64,000 nt of DNA from CAVWQV01 sp963757115 (GTDB lineage Bacteria; Pseudomonadota; Alphaproteobacteria; Acetobacterales; Acetobacteraceae): assembly GCA_963757115.1 (NCBI GenBank), contig CAVWQV010000015.1, positions 124,001 to 188,000 on the forward strand. The letters are read 5' to 3'. A program made the position numbers and the translations under genes. Below are positions 27,264 to 36,284 of the stretch, piece by piece (position 1 is the stretch's first letter; each line of letters starts with the position of its first letter). Below the pieces are notes generated by a model, which did no database searches, was not told where the DNA came from, and worked only from the letters and a program-made list of their open reading frames with translations.

Positions 27264-27989
27264 ATGACTGTGACCGCGACCGCCGTCCCAATTCTGTCAG
27301 ACAATTACGCGTGGATGCTGCGCGACGAGGCGAGCGGAGCCGTCGGGATCGTCGACCCGGCCGACGCCAAGGCGATCATCGGAGCCCTGGAAGCGGCCGG
27401 CGGCAGGCTCGATCTCATTCTCCTGACACACCATCACGCCGATCACATCGCTGGTACCGACGAGGTGCGCGCGCGGTTCGGCTGCGCCGTGGTCGGGGCC
27501 AAGGCGGACGCGCACCGGTTACCGAAGCTCGACCAGTCACTGGTTGAGGGCGACGAGGTGGAGTTCGGCCAAGCTCGCGCGCGGGTGATCGACACGCCGG
27601 GCCATACGCGCGGCCAGATCAACTTCTTCTTCCCGGACGGGGCCGTGTTGTTGAGCGGCGACACGTTGTTCAGTCTCGGGTGCGGGCGACTGATCGAGGG
27701 CACGCCAGGGGAAATGTTCGCGAGCCTGCGCAAGCTGGCGGCGCTCCCCGGTGAGGCGCTGGTGTGCTGCGGGCATGAATACACAGAAAGCAACGCCCGC
27801 TTCGCGGTCACGGTTGAGCCCGAGAACGCAGCCCTTGCTGCGCGCTACGAGCAGGTCAAGCGCCTGCGCGCCGCCGGGAAGCCCACCATCCCCTCGCGCT
27901 TGGCTGATGAGCTGGCGGAAAACCCGTTCCTCCGCGCCCCGGACGCCGCCACCTTCGCGGATCTGCGGGCGCGCAAGGATAAGTTTTAG
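27264..27989 (+). CDS. gloB: Hydroxyacylglutathione hydrolase (glyoxalase II)
   Basis: This 241-residue metallo-beta-lactamase-fold enzyme hydrolyses S-D-lactoylglutathione to D-lactate in methylglyoxal detoxification. The dinuclear metal site THHHADH is at residues 55-61, with further ligands in DTPGHTRGQI, SGDTLFSLGCGRL and CCGHEYTESNARFA. The C-terminal substrate-binding part is present. The short divergent gap to the methyltransferase contains a TATAAC box. A glutathione transferase follows 35 bases downstream. Confidence 0.95.
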   Translation: MTVTATAVPILSDNYAWMLRDEASGAVGIVDPADAKAIIGALEAAGGRLDLILLTHHHADHIAGTDEVRARFGCAVVGAKADAHRLPKLDQSLVEGDEVEFGQARARVIDTPGHTRGQINFFFPDGAVLLSGDTLFSLGCGRLIEGTPGEMFASLRKLAALPGEALVCCGHEYTESNARFAVTVEPENAALAARYEQVKRLRAAGKPTIPSRLADELAENPFLRAPDAATFADLRARKDKF

Positions 27990-28023
27990 GGCCAAGTTCT
28001 AAGCACAATACCGGGGACCGGCC

Positions 28024-28623
28024 GTGAAGCTGCACTACTCGCCCACCAGCCCATTCGTGCGCAAGGTGCTGGCCTGCGCCATCACCCGCGGCATCGACGG
28101 CCAGATCGAGCGCGTCCGCACCAACCCCCACCAGTCGCCGCCCTCCCTGCTGGCCGACAATCCGCTGTCCAAGGTGCCGTGCCTCGTCACCGACGACGGG
28201 CTCGCCCTGTTCGACAGCCCCGTGATCTGCGAATACCTCGACAGCGTGGGCGATGGGCCTGCAATGTTCCCTTCGGGTGCGGCGCGATGGCGGGCACTGA
28301 AGCTCCAGGCCCTTGGCGACGGCATCCTGGACGCCGCCGTCGGGCGTCGCGGCGAGCAAGCCAAGCCGCGGGAAGATGCACGTGACGCTTGGATGGCTCG
28401 GCAGCAGGCCGCCGTCGAGCGCGCGCTCGCATTGCTGGAGGCCGAGCCGCCACACCGGGTGCCCGACATCGGCTCCATCACCGTGGCTTGCGCGCTCGGC
28501 TACCTCGACTTCCGCTTTGCGGCCGAACCCTGGCGCGAACGCCGTACGAACCTGGCCGCCTGGTTCGAGGAGTTCTCGGCCCAGCCCGGCATCACCCGGA
28601 CGATACCCGACGACGCGGGCTAA
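28024..28623 (+). CDS. Glutathione S-transferase
   Basis: This 199-residue protein has an N-terminal thioredoxin-like domain (MKLHYSPTSPFVRKVLACA, with SPFVRKV at the usual active-site position; NPLSKVPCLVTDDG with the cis-proline; FDSPVICEYLD for glutathione binding) and a C-terminal helical domain (SITVACALGYLDFRF). It probably conjugates or reduces small electrophiles. Its position after gloB fits glutathione-dependent detoxification. Confidence 0.9.
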   Translation: MKLHYSPTSPFVRKVLACAITRGIDGQIERVRTNPHQSPPSLLADNPLSKVPCLVTDDGLALFDSPVICEYLDSVGDGPAMFPSGAARWRALKLQALGDGILDAAVGRRGEQAKPREDARDAWMARQQAAVERALALLEAEPPHRVPDIGSITVACALGYLDFRFAAEPWRERRTNLAAWFEEFSAQPGITRTIPDDAG

Positions 28624-28675
28624 CCCAGGGCTCTGAGTTTCCCCACCCCGATCGGATGACGGCTCCATCCGTTGA

Positions 28676-29095
28676 GCGCCTATCGCTCAGGGCTCAATCG
28701 GGTCGCGATCCTTACTCAATGGGACTCGGCTGCTGCCGTGCTCAGACGCGCGTCAGGGTGCGGACGCGCTGATCAGAACTCGTTACGCCCGCAACAAAAT
28801 TGGGATCTTGCGCAAACTGACGTACGACGCAGGAGTCAGTTTTCGCTTCCTGTTCTCAGTCCATCGCGGAATCGAAACGGAAGAACTGCTCAAGAACGCC
28901 GGACCACAAGTCCTTGATGGCGTGTGTAGATGAGTAACTCCGCACACGCCGGACCTGGCGTTTGCCGAAGCGGAGCGCCAGCGAACGTTCCAAAAGGCGA
29001 ACACGGGAGCGGCATCGAGCTTCATCGCGGGCTCGACCTTGTTTGTACCGGAGGGGAGTCAGCAATGGTTTGAGTTGTCCATTCTACTTCGGTGA
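28676..29095 (+). pseudogene. Decayed reading frame of unknown origin
   Basis: One frame is open from 28676 to 28930 (ends QVLDGVCR), meets a TGA at 28931-28933, and stays open in the same frame to 29095 (LAFAEAERQRTFQKAN, SSFIAGSTLFVPEGSQQWF). The amino-acid composition looks protein-like, but no start codon with a ribosome site and no recognisable family was seen. It may be a gene interrupted by a nonsense mutation in a region that is AT-richer than its surroundings. Confidence 0.3.
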
Positions 29096-29440
29096 CATGC
29101 GATGGTAGCGTTCCTTGTAGATGCATCAATCAGCAGCATGGCGAGGCGGACGTTGGATCGCTGCCTTTGAGGTTCTATAATTAAAGGTTCGTTGCAAATG
29201 AAAGTGGCTGTATTTCCGAACGCTGAAGGTCCAGACCGACGATCGAGCCGCCGGAAGGCTGGACCGCGTCGCGCACCACAAGCTCGAGTTTTCTGACCCA
29301 AAAATCATACAGCAATCTTTTTGCGCTAAGGATCCACAAAGAGTGCGGGCGGCGCCGGCTTCCGGTCCCGCGATGACGTAAGCTATCCGTCGTCGATCGT
29401 TTGCAAACACCGCACAGGACTATTGGTCCGGACGAACGGC
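29096..29440. other. Gene-free AT-richer stretch
   Basis: Between the decayed frame and the DUF72 gene I see no credible gene, tRNA or terminator. Short open frames exist on both strands but lack starts, ribosome sites and protein-like composition. The composition (TATAATTAAAGG near 29175, CCAAAAATCAT near 29298) is unlike the GC-rich genes on either side. Confidence 0.6.
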
Positions 29441-30190
29441 CTAACTTCCGATCCGCTCGATCAGCGCCCGCGCTGCTGCCGGATTGCGGTGCTTGGCGCC
29501 CGAGATCACGTAAACGTAGCAGTCCCGTCGCTCGGCCCAGCCCCGGATGCGGCCGGCCCATGCCTCAAGATCGGCCGCGCTGAACCCAGCCTCCTCTTCG
29601 TCCACGGTCCCCTTCAGCCGGGCATAGACAAAATCGGCGGTGTCGGCAGGCTCCGTTTGGCCCCCGAGACCGAGCAGCACGCGGGCGACGCCGTGCTCGC
29701 GCATAAGGGCGGTGCATTCGAGAGCGTCGAAGCTCTCATGCGTCGCCTCGATCGCGTGGCGCAGCACGCAGCCCTCCCGCTCGCGCGGAAGTTGCGCCAG
29801 GAACGATCCGAGCTCGTTCCGGTCGAACCGGCGCGTCGGCGGGAATTGCCATGCGATCGGGCCGAGCTTCGCGCCGAGCACCGTGATCCCCGAGTCCAAG
29901 AAGCGGCTGACGGCCGTCCCCGCGCGCTCGGCGTCGCGCGGCTGGGTTGCCGCCCTCGGCCCCTTCAGGGCGAACACGAACGGGTCCGGCGTCGCATCGC
30001 GCCATTCCCGGAACGTCGCCTCCGTTTGCGTCCGGTAAAACGTGGCGTTCACCTCAATGGAACTGAGCTGGCGGCTGGCATAGGGCAGGAACTCCGCGGA
30101 ACGGAGGCCCGGCGGGTAGAACGTCTCGCGCCACGGCGCGAATACCCACCCCCCGATGCCGATCCTGATTTTCCGGACGGGTGCTGGCAT
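29441..30190 (-). CDS. DUF72 (YecE-like) family protein
   Basis: This 249-residue TIM-barrel-like protein has the family hallmarks IRIGIGGWVFAPWRETFYP near the start, LSSIEVNATFYRTQ, and FVFALKGPRAATQ. Further on are LGAKLGPIAWQFPP and VYARLKGTV. The function of DUF72 proteins is not established. The start lies 37 bases from the divergent acyl-CoA synthetase gene. Confidence 0.9.
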   Translation of the reverse strand: MPAPVRKIRIGIGGWVFAPWRETFYPPGLRSAEFLPYASRQLSSIEVNATFYRTQTEATFREWRDATPDPFVFALKGPRAATQPRDAERAGTAVSRFLDSGITVLGAKLGPIAWQFPPTRRFDRNELGSFLAQLPREREGCVLRHAIEATHESFDALECTALMREHGVARVLLGLGGQTEPADTADFVYARLKGTVDEEEAGFSAADLEAWAGRIRGWAERRDCYVYVISGAKHRNPAAARALIERIGS

Positions 30191-30227
30191 ACTCGCCTCC
30201 TGCCTATCGCCCCAGGGAAGCGGACCA

Positions 30228-31881
30228 ATGAACAGCGCCTATCTCAGCGGCCTCGACCGCAACGAAGCGAACTACGCGCCGCTAACGCCGATCACCTTCC
30301 TGGAACGCGCTGCGGCTGTCTACCCGGACCGCCCCTCATTGGTTCATGGCGACTGGCGCATGACGTGGCGGGAGACCTACGCCCGCTGCCGCCGGCTCGC
30401 CTCGGCGCTGGAACGGCGCGGCATCGGCAAAAATGACACGGTTGCGGTGATCGCGCCTAACATCCCGGCACTCTACGAGGCGCATTTCGGTGTGCCCATG
30501 TGCGGGGCGGTGCTGAACGCGCTCAATACCCGGCTCGACGCGGCGACCATCGCCTTCATGCTGCGCCACGGCGGAGCACGCGCGCTGTTCACCGATCGTG
30601 AGTATTCAGCGACGGTCGGGCAAGCGCTGGCGATGTTGGAGGCAACCGCCCCTGGTGATCGACATCGATGACCTTGCAGCGCCCGGCGGCGCGCTGCTGG
30701 GGGAGAAAACCTACGAGGATTTCCTCGAGGAAGGCGATCCCGAATACGCCTGGTCCAACCCTGCTGACGAGTGGGACGCGATCGCCCTCAACTACACGTC
30801 GGGGACCACCGGCGACCCGAAGGGCGTCGTGTATCACCACCGCGGCGCCTACCTGAACGCCGTGTCAAATATCGTGAACTGGAGCATCAAGCAGCATCCG
30901 GTCTATCTCTGGACCTTGCCGATGTTTCATTGCAACGGCTGGACGTTCCCCTGGACGGTGGCGGAGCGCGCCGGCGTCAACGTGTGCCTGCGCAAGGTGG
31001 AAGCGGAGGCGTGCTGGGAGGCGATCCGGCGCGAGCGTGTGACGCACATGTGCGGCGCGCCTATCGTTTACGCGACACTGGTCAACGCGCCCGCGGCGCT
31101 CCGGGCGGGGATCGACCACGTGATCGCGGGCCAGGTCGCCGGGGCGTCGCCGCCGGCCGCGCTCATCGAAGGTGCCGAGCAGGCGGGGATCGAGCTGACC
31201 CACGTCTACGGTCTGACGGAGGTCTACGGCCCGGCCTCAGTGTGCGCCAAGCACGAGGAATGGGCGGCGCTGCCGATTGAACGGCGCGCCGACCTCAACA
31301 GCCGGCAGGGCGTGCGCGTGCCGATGCAGGAGGCGCTTGCCGTGCTCGATCCGGACTCCATGCAGCCGGTTCCGCGCGACGGCGAAACGATGGGCGAGAT
31401 CATGTTTCGCGGCAACATCACGATGAAGGGCTATCTCAAGAACCCCGGTGCCACCGAAGCCGCGTTCGCCGGCGGCTGGTTCCACACCGGCGATCTCGCG
31501 GTGATGTATCCGGACGGCTACGCCAAGATCCGCGACCGCTCCAAGGACATCATCATCAGCGGCGGCGAGAACATCTCCTCGATCGAGGTCGAGGAGGCGC
31601 TCTACTGGCATCCGGCGGTGATGAGCGCTGCGGTAGTGGCCGCGCCGGACGAGAAGTGGGGCGAGACGCCCTGCGCCTTCATCGAGCTCAAGCCGGGCAC
31701 GAGTGCCACCGCCGAGGAACTGCGCAACTTCTGCCGCGGGCACCTCGCCGGCTACAAGGTGCCGCGCCTGTTCGTGTTTCGTGACATCCCGAAGACGTCC
31801 ACCGGCAAGATACAGAAATTTGCACTGCGCGAGACGGCCAAGCAGATTGCCGAGGCGGCGCGAGCGGAGGCACGCCGATGA
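30228..31881 (+). CDS. Acyl-CoA synthetase, FadD/DmdB-like (frame broken)
   Basis: This adenylate-forming enzyme of about 550 residues activates a fatty or methylthio-propionate-type acid to its CoA ester. It starts MNSAYLSGLDRNEANYAPLT. At about 30645 the frame shifts by one base (MLEATA to PPLVIDIDDLAAPGG) in a C-rich run. The P-loop-like YTSGTTGDPKGVVYHHRG, HCNGWTFPW, the GWFHTGDLAV motif and the C-terminal STGKIQKF lysine follow. The overall pattern matches synthetases paired with the DmdC-type dehydrogenase encoded next (ATGA overlap). The substrate is inferred only from that pairing. Confidence 0.85.
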
Positions 31882-33641
31882 CCTACGCCGCTCCTCTTCG
31901 CGATATCCGTTTCGTCCTGCATGAAATGATCGGACTCCCGAAAGGGAACGCGGACCTCTCGCCCGAACTGGTCGACGCCATCCTCGACGAGGCGGCCCGT
32001 TTCGCGGCCGACGTGCTCGCCCCGCTCAATCAGCCCGGCGACAAGCAAGGTGCCCGCTGGCAGGACGGCGCCGTCGTGGCGCCCGACGGTTTCGGCGCCG
32101 CCTACCGGCAGTTCGTTGCCGGCGGTTGGGGCGCGCTCGCCTGCGATCCCGCGCATGGCGGCCAGGGCCTGCCCATGCTGGTCGCAACCGCGGTCGAGGA
32201 AATGTGGGACGCCGCGAACGTCGCGTTCTCGCTGTGCCCATTACTGACGCGCGGGGCGATCGAGGCGATCGCCCTGTGCGGCACCGAGGCGCAGAAGGCA
32301 CTCTACCTGCCGAAGATGGTGGCGGGTACCTGGACCGGCACCATGAACCTCACCGAACCACAGGCCGGCTCCGATCTCTCGGCGGTGCGCACCCGCGCGA
32401 CACCCGATGGCGATCACTATCGGATCAAGGGTCAGAAGATCTACATTACGTGGGGCGAGCACGATATGGCCGAGAACATCGTCCATCTCGTATTGGCACG
32501 ATTGCAGGACGCGCCCGAGGGCGTGAAGGGCATATCGCTCTTCGTAGTGCCGAAGTTCCTCGTCAACACGGACGGCAGTCTCGGGCCGCGCAACGACGTG
32601 CGGTGCGTGTCGATCGAGCACAAGCTCGGCATTCGTGCGAGCCCCACCGCGGTGCTCGCGTTCGGCGACAGCGAAGGTGCGATCGGCTATCTGGTCGGCG
32701 AGGCGAATCGCGGCCTCGAATACATGTTCGTGATGATGAACCTTGCCCGCTTCGGCGTGGGGCTCGAGGGTGTCGCCCTCAGCGAACGCGCGCTACAGGC
32801 TGCCGTTTCCTACGCAAGCGAACGAGTGCAGGGCACGGAAGCCGGCGTTCAGGGCGGCGGGCGGGTGCCGATCATCCGCCACCCCGACGTGCGGCGAATG
32901 CTGATGAGCATGAAGGCGCACACCGAAGCAATGCGGGCGCTGGCCTATTTCGTCGCCGCCAAGCTGGACGAGGCCCGGAACGACCCAACCGCGCAAGCCG
33001 TCGTCGATCTGCTGATCCCGGTGGTGAAGGGCTGGTGCACGGAGAGCGCCGTCGAGATCGCCTCGGTCGGCGTTCAGGTTCACGGGGGAATGGGCTTCAT
33101 CGAGGAAACCGGGGCCGCGCAACACCTGCGCGATGCCCGGATCACGCCGATCTACGAAGGCACCACCGGGATTCAGGCGAACGACTTGGTCGGCCGCAAG
33201 ATCGCCCGCGACGGCGGGCGCGCCGCCGCCGCGATCCTGGCCGACATGCGCCAGGTTGCCGAAGCGCTCGAGGGCGAGGAACTGGCTTCGCTCCGCGCCC
33301 AGCTGACCGAAGCGCTTACCGCGCTCGAGCGCTGCGTGCGCTGGGTTTGCGAAACCTACGCCACCGATCCGCGCGCCGTGCTCGCGGGCGCGGTGCCGCT
33401 GCTCAAGTTGTTCGGCGTGACCGCCGGCGGCTGGCAGATGGGCCGCGCTGCGGTCATCGCGCGCGAGAAAATCGCACTGCGCGACAATGCCGATGGCGGT
33501 TTCTATCAAGCGAAGCTCGGGACTGCACGGTTCTACGCCGATCACGTGCTACCGCAGGCGTCGGCGCTCGCGCATACGGTGATGTACGGCGCCGTCGGCG
33601 CATTGGCGCTGGAGGACGCGCAGTTCGCAAGCGCGCTCTAA
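31878..33641 (+). CDS. Acyl-CoA dehydrogenase, DmdC-like
   Basis: This 587-residue flavoenzyme belongs to the long acyl-CoA dehydrogenase subgroup with an extra C-terminal domain. The N-terminus APLRDIRFVLHEMIGL, the FAD/substrate segment GTMNLTEPQAGSDLSAVRT, the KIYITWGEHDM strand, GGMGFIEETGAAQHLRDARI and IYEGTTGIQANDLVGRK are diagnostic. Members include 3-methylmercaptopropionyl-CoA dehydrogenase (DmdC). Electrons would go to ETF, whose genes lie at the end of the window. Intact; it overlaps the synthetase stop by four bases. Confidence 0.9.
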   Translation: MTYAAPLRDIRFVLHEMIGLPKGNADLSPELVDAILDEAARFAADVLAPLNQPGDKQGARWQDGAVVAPDGFGAAYRQFVAGGWGALACDPAHGGQGLPMLVATAVEEMWDAANVAFSLCPLLTRGAIEAIALCGTEAQKALYLPKMVAGTWTGTMNLTEPQAGSDLSAVRTRATPDGDHYRIKGQKIYITWGEHDMAENIVHLVLARLQDAPEGVKGISLFVVPKFLVNTDGSLGPRNDVRCVSIEHKLGIRASPTAVLAFGDSEGAIGYLVGEANRGLEYMFVMMNLARFGVGLEGVALSERALQAAVSYASERVQGTEAGVQGGGRVPIIRHPDVRRMLMSMKAHTEAMRALAYFVAAKLDEARNDPTAQAVVDLLIPVVKGWCTESAVEIASVGVQVHGGMGFIEETGAAQHLRDARITPIYEGTTGIQANDLVGRKIARDGGRAAAAILADMRQVAEALEGEELASLRAQLTEALTALERCVRWVCETYATDPRAVLAGAVPLLKLFGVTAGGWQMGRAAVIAREKIALRDNADGGFYQAKLGTARFYADHVLPQASALAHTVMYGAVGALALEDAQFASAL

Positions 33642-33722
33642 CACTCCGCTTCTACTCGGCAGCCGATACGCTATGCTGGACAAGCCTCGCATGACCGGCG
33701 GGCGGCGAAGTAGGAGTGCTCA

Positions 33723-34509
33723 GTGGCCGAACCCGAGAGCTCGACGATTGACGTCAATGGATTTTCGACCCGGGTCTGGCGGGCCGGCAGCGGACCGAAG
33801 CTCGGCTTCTTTGCCGGGTTCGGCGGGCTCCCACGCTGGGTGCCATTTCTTGACGAGTTGGCGAACTCGCGGACGGTGATCGTTCCCTCGCTTCCGGGTT
33901 TTCCGGGCGGCGAACGCGGTCACTCGGTGCTCGACACCCAGCTCGATTGGGTGGTCGCCATGCGTCAGATTCTAGCGAAAGCGGATCTGCTTGGCGCCGA
34001 CCTCGCCGCAAGTTCGGTAGGTGCTGCGCTTGCCGCCGAAGCCGCGGCGATCTGGCCCGAAAGCGTGCGCAGGCTGGCGCTCATCGCCCCGTTCGGCTTG
34101 TTCGACGAGACCGACCCCGCGACCGATCCGTGGGCGCAGCGCGCTGACAACGTGCCCGGCCTGATGTGCGCCGACCCCGAGAAGTGGCGCGCGCTGAAGG
34201 CTATGCCCGAGGGCGCCAACTCGGTCGAGTGGCCGATCGAGCAGGTCCGGGCTAACGAGGCGGCAGCGCGCTTTCTTTGGCCGCTTGGCAACACGCGGAT
34301 CGAGCGGCGGCTGCCGCTGATCGAGGCCCCCACGCTGCTGATCTGGGGTGCGCAGGATCGGGTCATGCCTCGCTCGCTATGCGGACCGCTTCGCGGGGGC
34401 GATCCGCGCGCCCACGCGCATCGTCGAGATCGACGGTGCAGGGCATCTTGCGGAGCTCGACAAGCCAGCCGAGGTTGCGGCGGCGATCACGGCCTGGATG
34501 GAGGAATGA
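33723..34509 (+). CDS. Alpha/beta hydrolase (frame broken)
   Basis: This hydrolase of about 261 residues has the nucleophile region ADLAASSVGAALAAEAA, aspartate in IWGAQDRVMP and histidine in IDGAGHLAELDKP. The last two lie on either side of a frame change at about 34370, after DRVMP. One extra base restores the frame ARYADRFAGAIRAPTRIVE, which runs to TGA 34509. The GTG start follows GGAG upstream. It probably belongs to the acyl-CoA operon and could be an esterase or thioesterase-like enzyme. The ATG of the next gene overlaps this stop. Confidence 0.78.
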
Positions 34510-35467
34510 CGATGGCGATGGACCCCGGCGCGCAGCGCGTTCTCGAGCTGCTGCGCGAACTCGGACGCCCACCGCTCGAGCAAAGCACGGTAGCCGAAGC
34601 GCGCGAGAACATGGCGCGCGGCCGGGAGGTGTTCGGCCCCGACCCGGCCGAGGTCGCCGAATACGCTCGCTCGCCGCAACGGGACCGGCCGGCGACATCC
34701 CGCTGCGCTACTACCGCGGCATCGGCGCGCCCGCGACGGGTGCCCCCGCCCTGGTCTACTTCCACGGCGGCGGCTGGGTAATCGGCGACCTCGAAAGCCA
34801 CGACCGCGTTTGCCGCCGTCTTGCCAATGACGCGCGTTGCGTCGTGATCTCGGTGCACTACCGGCTGGCGCCCGAACACCGTTTCCCGGCCGCCGTGGAC
34901 GACAGCGCCGCCGCCACGCGCTGGGTGGTGGAGCAGGCGACCGCACTCGGCATCGACCCCGCGCGTGTCGCTGTCGGCGGCGACAGCGCGGGCGGCAATC
35001 TCGCCGCGGTCATGGCGCTCATGGCGCGGGACGGGGCGTTGCCGAAGCTATGTTTCCAGCTGCTGATCTATCCGGCGACCGACATGGGGGCGAGTTATCC
35101 GTCCTACGAGCGCACCATGTCCGGGCTTTTGCTCACCGCGCCGGGGATGCGCTGGTTCATCGATCTGTATCTCAACGACAAGCAGGAGAGGCTCGACTGG
35201 AGGGCGTCGCCGTTGCGCGCCACCAGCCTCGCCGGGACCGCGCCGGCGCTCGTGTTCACAGCGTACCACGACCCGCTTTGCGACGAGGGCGAGTTGTATG
35301 CCGCGCGGCTCGAGCAGGAGGGCGTTCGGGTCAACCGCGTGCGCTTCGGCGACCAGATCCACGGCTTCCTCACCATGGGACGCTTCATCCCGGCCGCGGA
35401 CACGATGCTCGACATGTCCGCGGCGGCATTGCGGGGCGCATGGGCTGAAGCCGCCGTTCCAGCATAA
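34506..35467 (+). CDS. Alpha/beta hydrolase, hormone-sensitive-lipase family (frame broken)
   Basis: This esterase/lipase of about 319 residues starts MTMAMDPGAQRVLELLREL. At about 34690 one base seems missing (the frame resumes as TGPAGDIPLRYYRG). The HSL hallmarks follow: oxyanion motif VYFHGGGWVIG, serine in VGGDSAGGNLAAVMA, aspartate in YHDPLCDEG and histidine in QIHGFLTM. Its start overlaps the preceding hydrolase stop. HSL-family enzymes hydrolyse short acyl esters. The operon context suggests ester catabolism, but no substrate is evident. Confidence 0.82.
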
Positions 35468-35485
35468 TCACAGCCGGGAGGAAGA

Positions 35486-35885
35486 ATGGTGTTGCGTTTA
35501 GGTCGGGCCGCCGGCGTTCTGCTCGCCGCATCGCTAGCGGCATGCAGCGGGCGCGTGGCTGAAAAGGAGGATCTACTGGCCGCCGCGGGCTTTCAGTTCC
35601 GCCCGGCGGACACACCGGAGCGGGTCGCCGCACTGCATCGGCTGCCGGCCCACCACTTCGTCCGCCAGGTGCGGAACGGGCAGACGGTCTGGATCTATGC
35701 TGATCCCACGGTCTGCGGCTGCCTATACGCCGGCAATGATGCCGCTTACGCGACCTACCGTCAGGAGGTGTTTCAAAAGAGGCTTGCCGATGAACGGCAA
35801 CTCACGGCGGAGATGAATCGAGGACGCCGCTATGCAGGAGATGGAGTGGGGGCCGTGGGGGCCTTGGGCTCCCTACTACTACTAG
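35486..35885 (+). CDS. Outer-membrane lipoprotein of unknown function (frame broken near 3' end)
   Basis: The product of about 132 residues has a lipoprotein signal (GRAAGVLLAASLAAC, lipobox LAAC at C22) and a conserved-looking core PAHHFVRQVRNGQTVWIYADP with VCGCLYAGN. Around 35815 the frame slips by one base. In the corrected frame the protein ends EDAAMQEMEWGPWGPWAPYYY and stops at 35885, right before a hairpin terminator. In the uncorrected frame it would run on through the terminator, which is implausible. I do not recognise the family. GGAGGAAGA precedes ATG 35486. Confidence 0.7.
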
Positions 35886-35917
35886 TTTCGTTCGATCCCG
35901 TCGGCCGATCGGTCGCG

Positions 35918-35953
35918 AAAACGGGCGTCCAGAACAACTGGACGCCCGTTCCG
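35918..35953. terminator. Bidirectional hairpin terminator
   Basis: A perfect 12-bp inverted repeat ACGGGCGTCCAG / CTGGACGCCCGT (35921-35932 and 35938-35949) flanks the loop AACAA. AAA precedes it and TT follows. It sits between the converging lipoprotein and GlsB-like genes, so it can end transcription from both sides. Confidence 0.85.
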
Positions 35954-35974
35954 CAGCGACGCGGGCGGACGCGG

Positions 35975-36232
35975 CTACACCGCGGTTCGGCCCGCAATCG
36001 CGTGATAGATGACGAGCACCACGATCGCGCCGATGACCGCCACGAACAGGCTATAGACGTTCAGGCCGGTGACCGGCGCCGCGCCGAAGGTCGTGAACAG
36101 GAAGCCGCCGACAATCGCGCCGACAACGCCCAGCACGATGTCGAGCAGGACACCCTCGCCGGCCTTGTTGACGATCTTGCTGGCGATGAAGCCAGCGATC
36201 AGGCCGAGGATCACCCAGGCAATAATGGACAT
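35975..36232 (-). CDS. GlsB/YeaQ/YmgE family stress-associated membrane protein
   Basis: This 85-residue inner-membrane protein has three hydrophobic segments. The pattern MSIIAWVILGLIAGFIASKI, then LLDIVLGVVGAIVGGFLF, is typical of the transglycosylase-associated small-protein family induced by stress. The exact function is unknown. It is followed on the same strand upstream by two more envelope/stress genes, forming a cluster. Confidence 0.9.
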   Translation of the reverse strand: MSIIAWVILGLIAGFIASKIVNKAGEGVLLDIVLGVVGAIVGGFLFTTFGAAPVTGLNVYSLFVAVIGAIVVLVIYHAIAGRTAV

Positions 36233-36284
36233 GAGCCAGTTCTCCAGAGTTGCGGCAGAGGCCGCGGGTTAAGAACGTTGAACG

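Noticed and set aside
28624..29440. A degraded insertion sequence
   Set aside because: No terminal inverted repeats, target duplication or transposase motif was seen.
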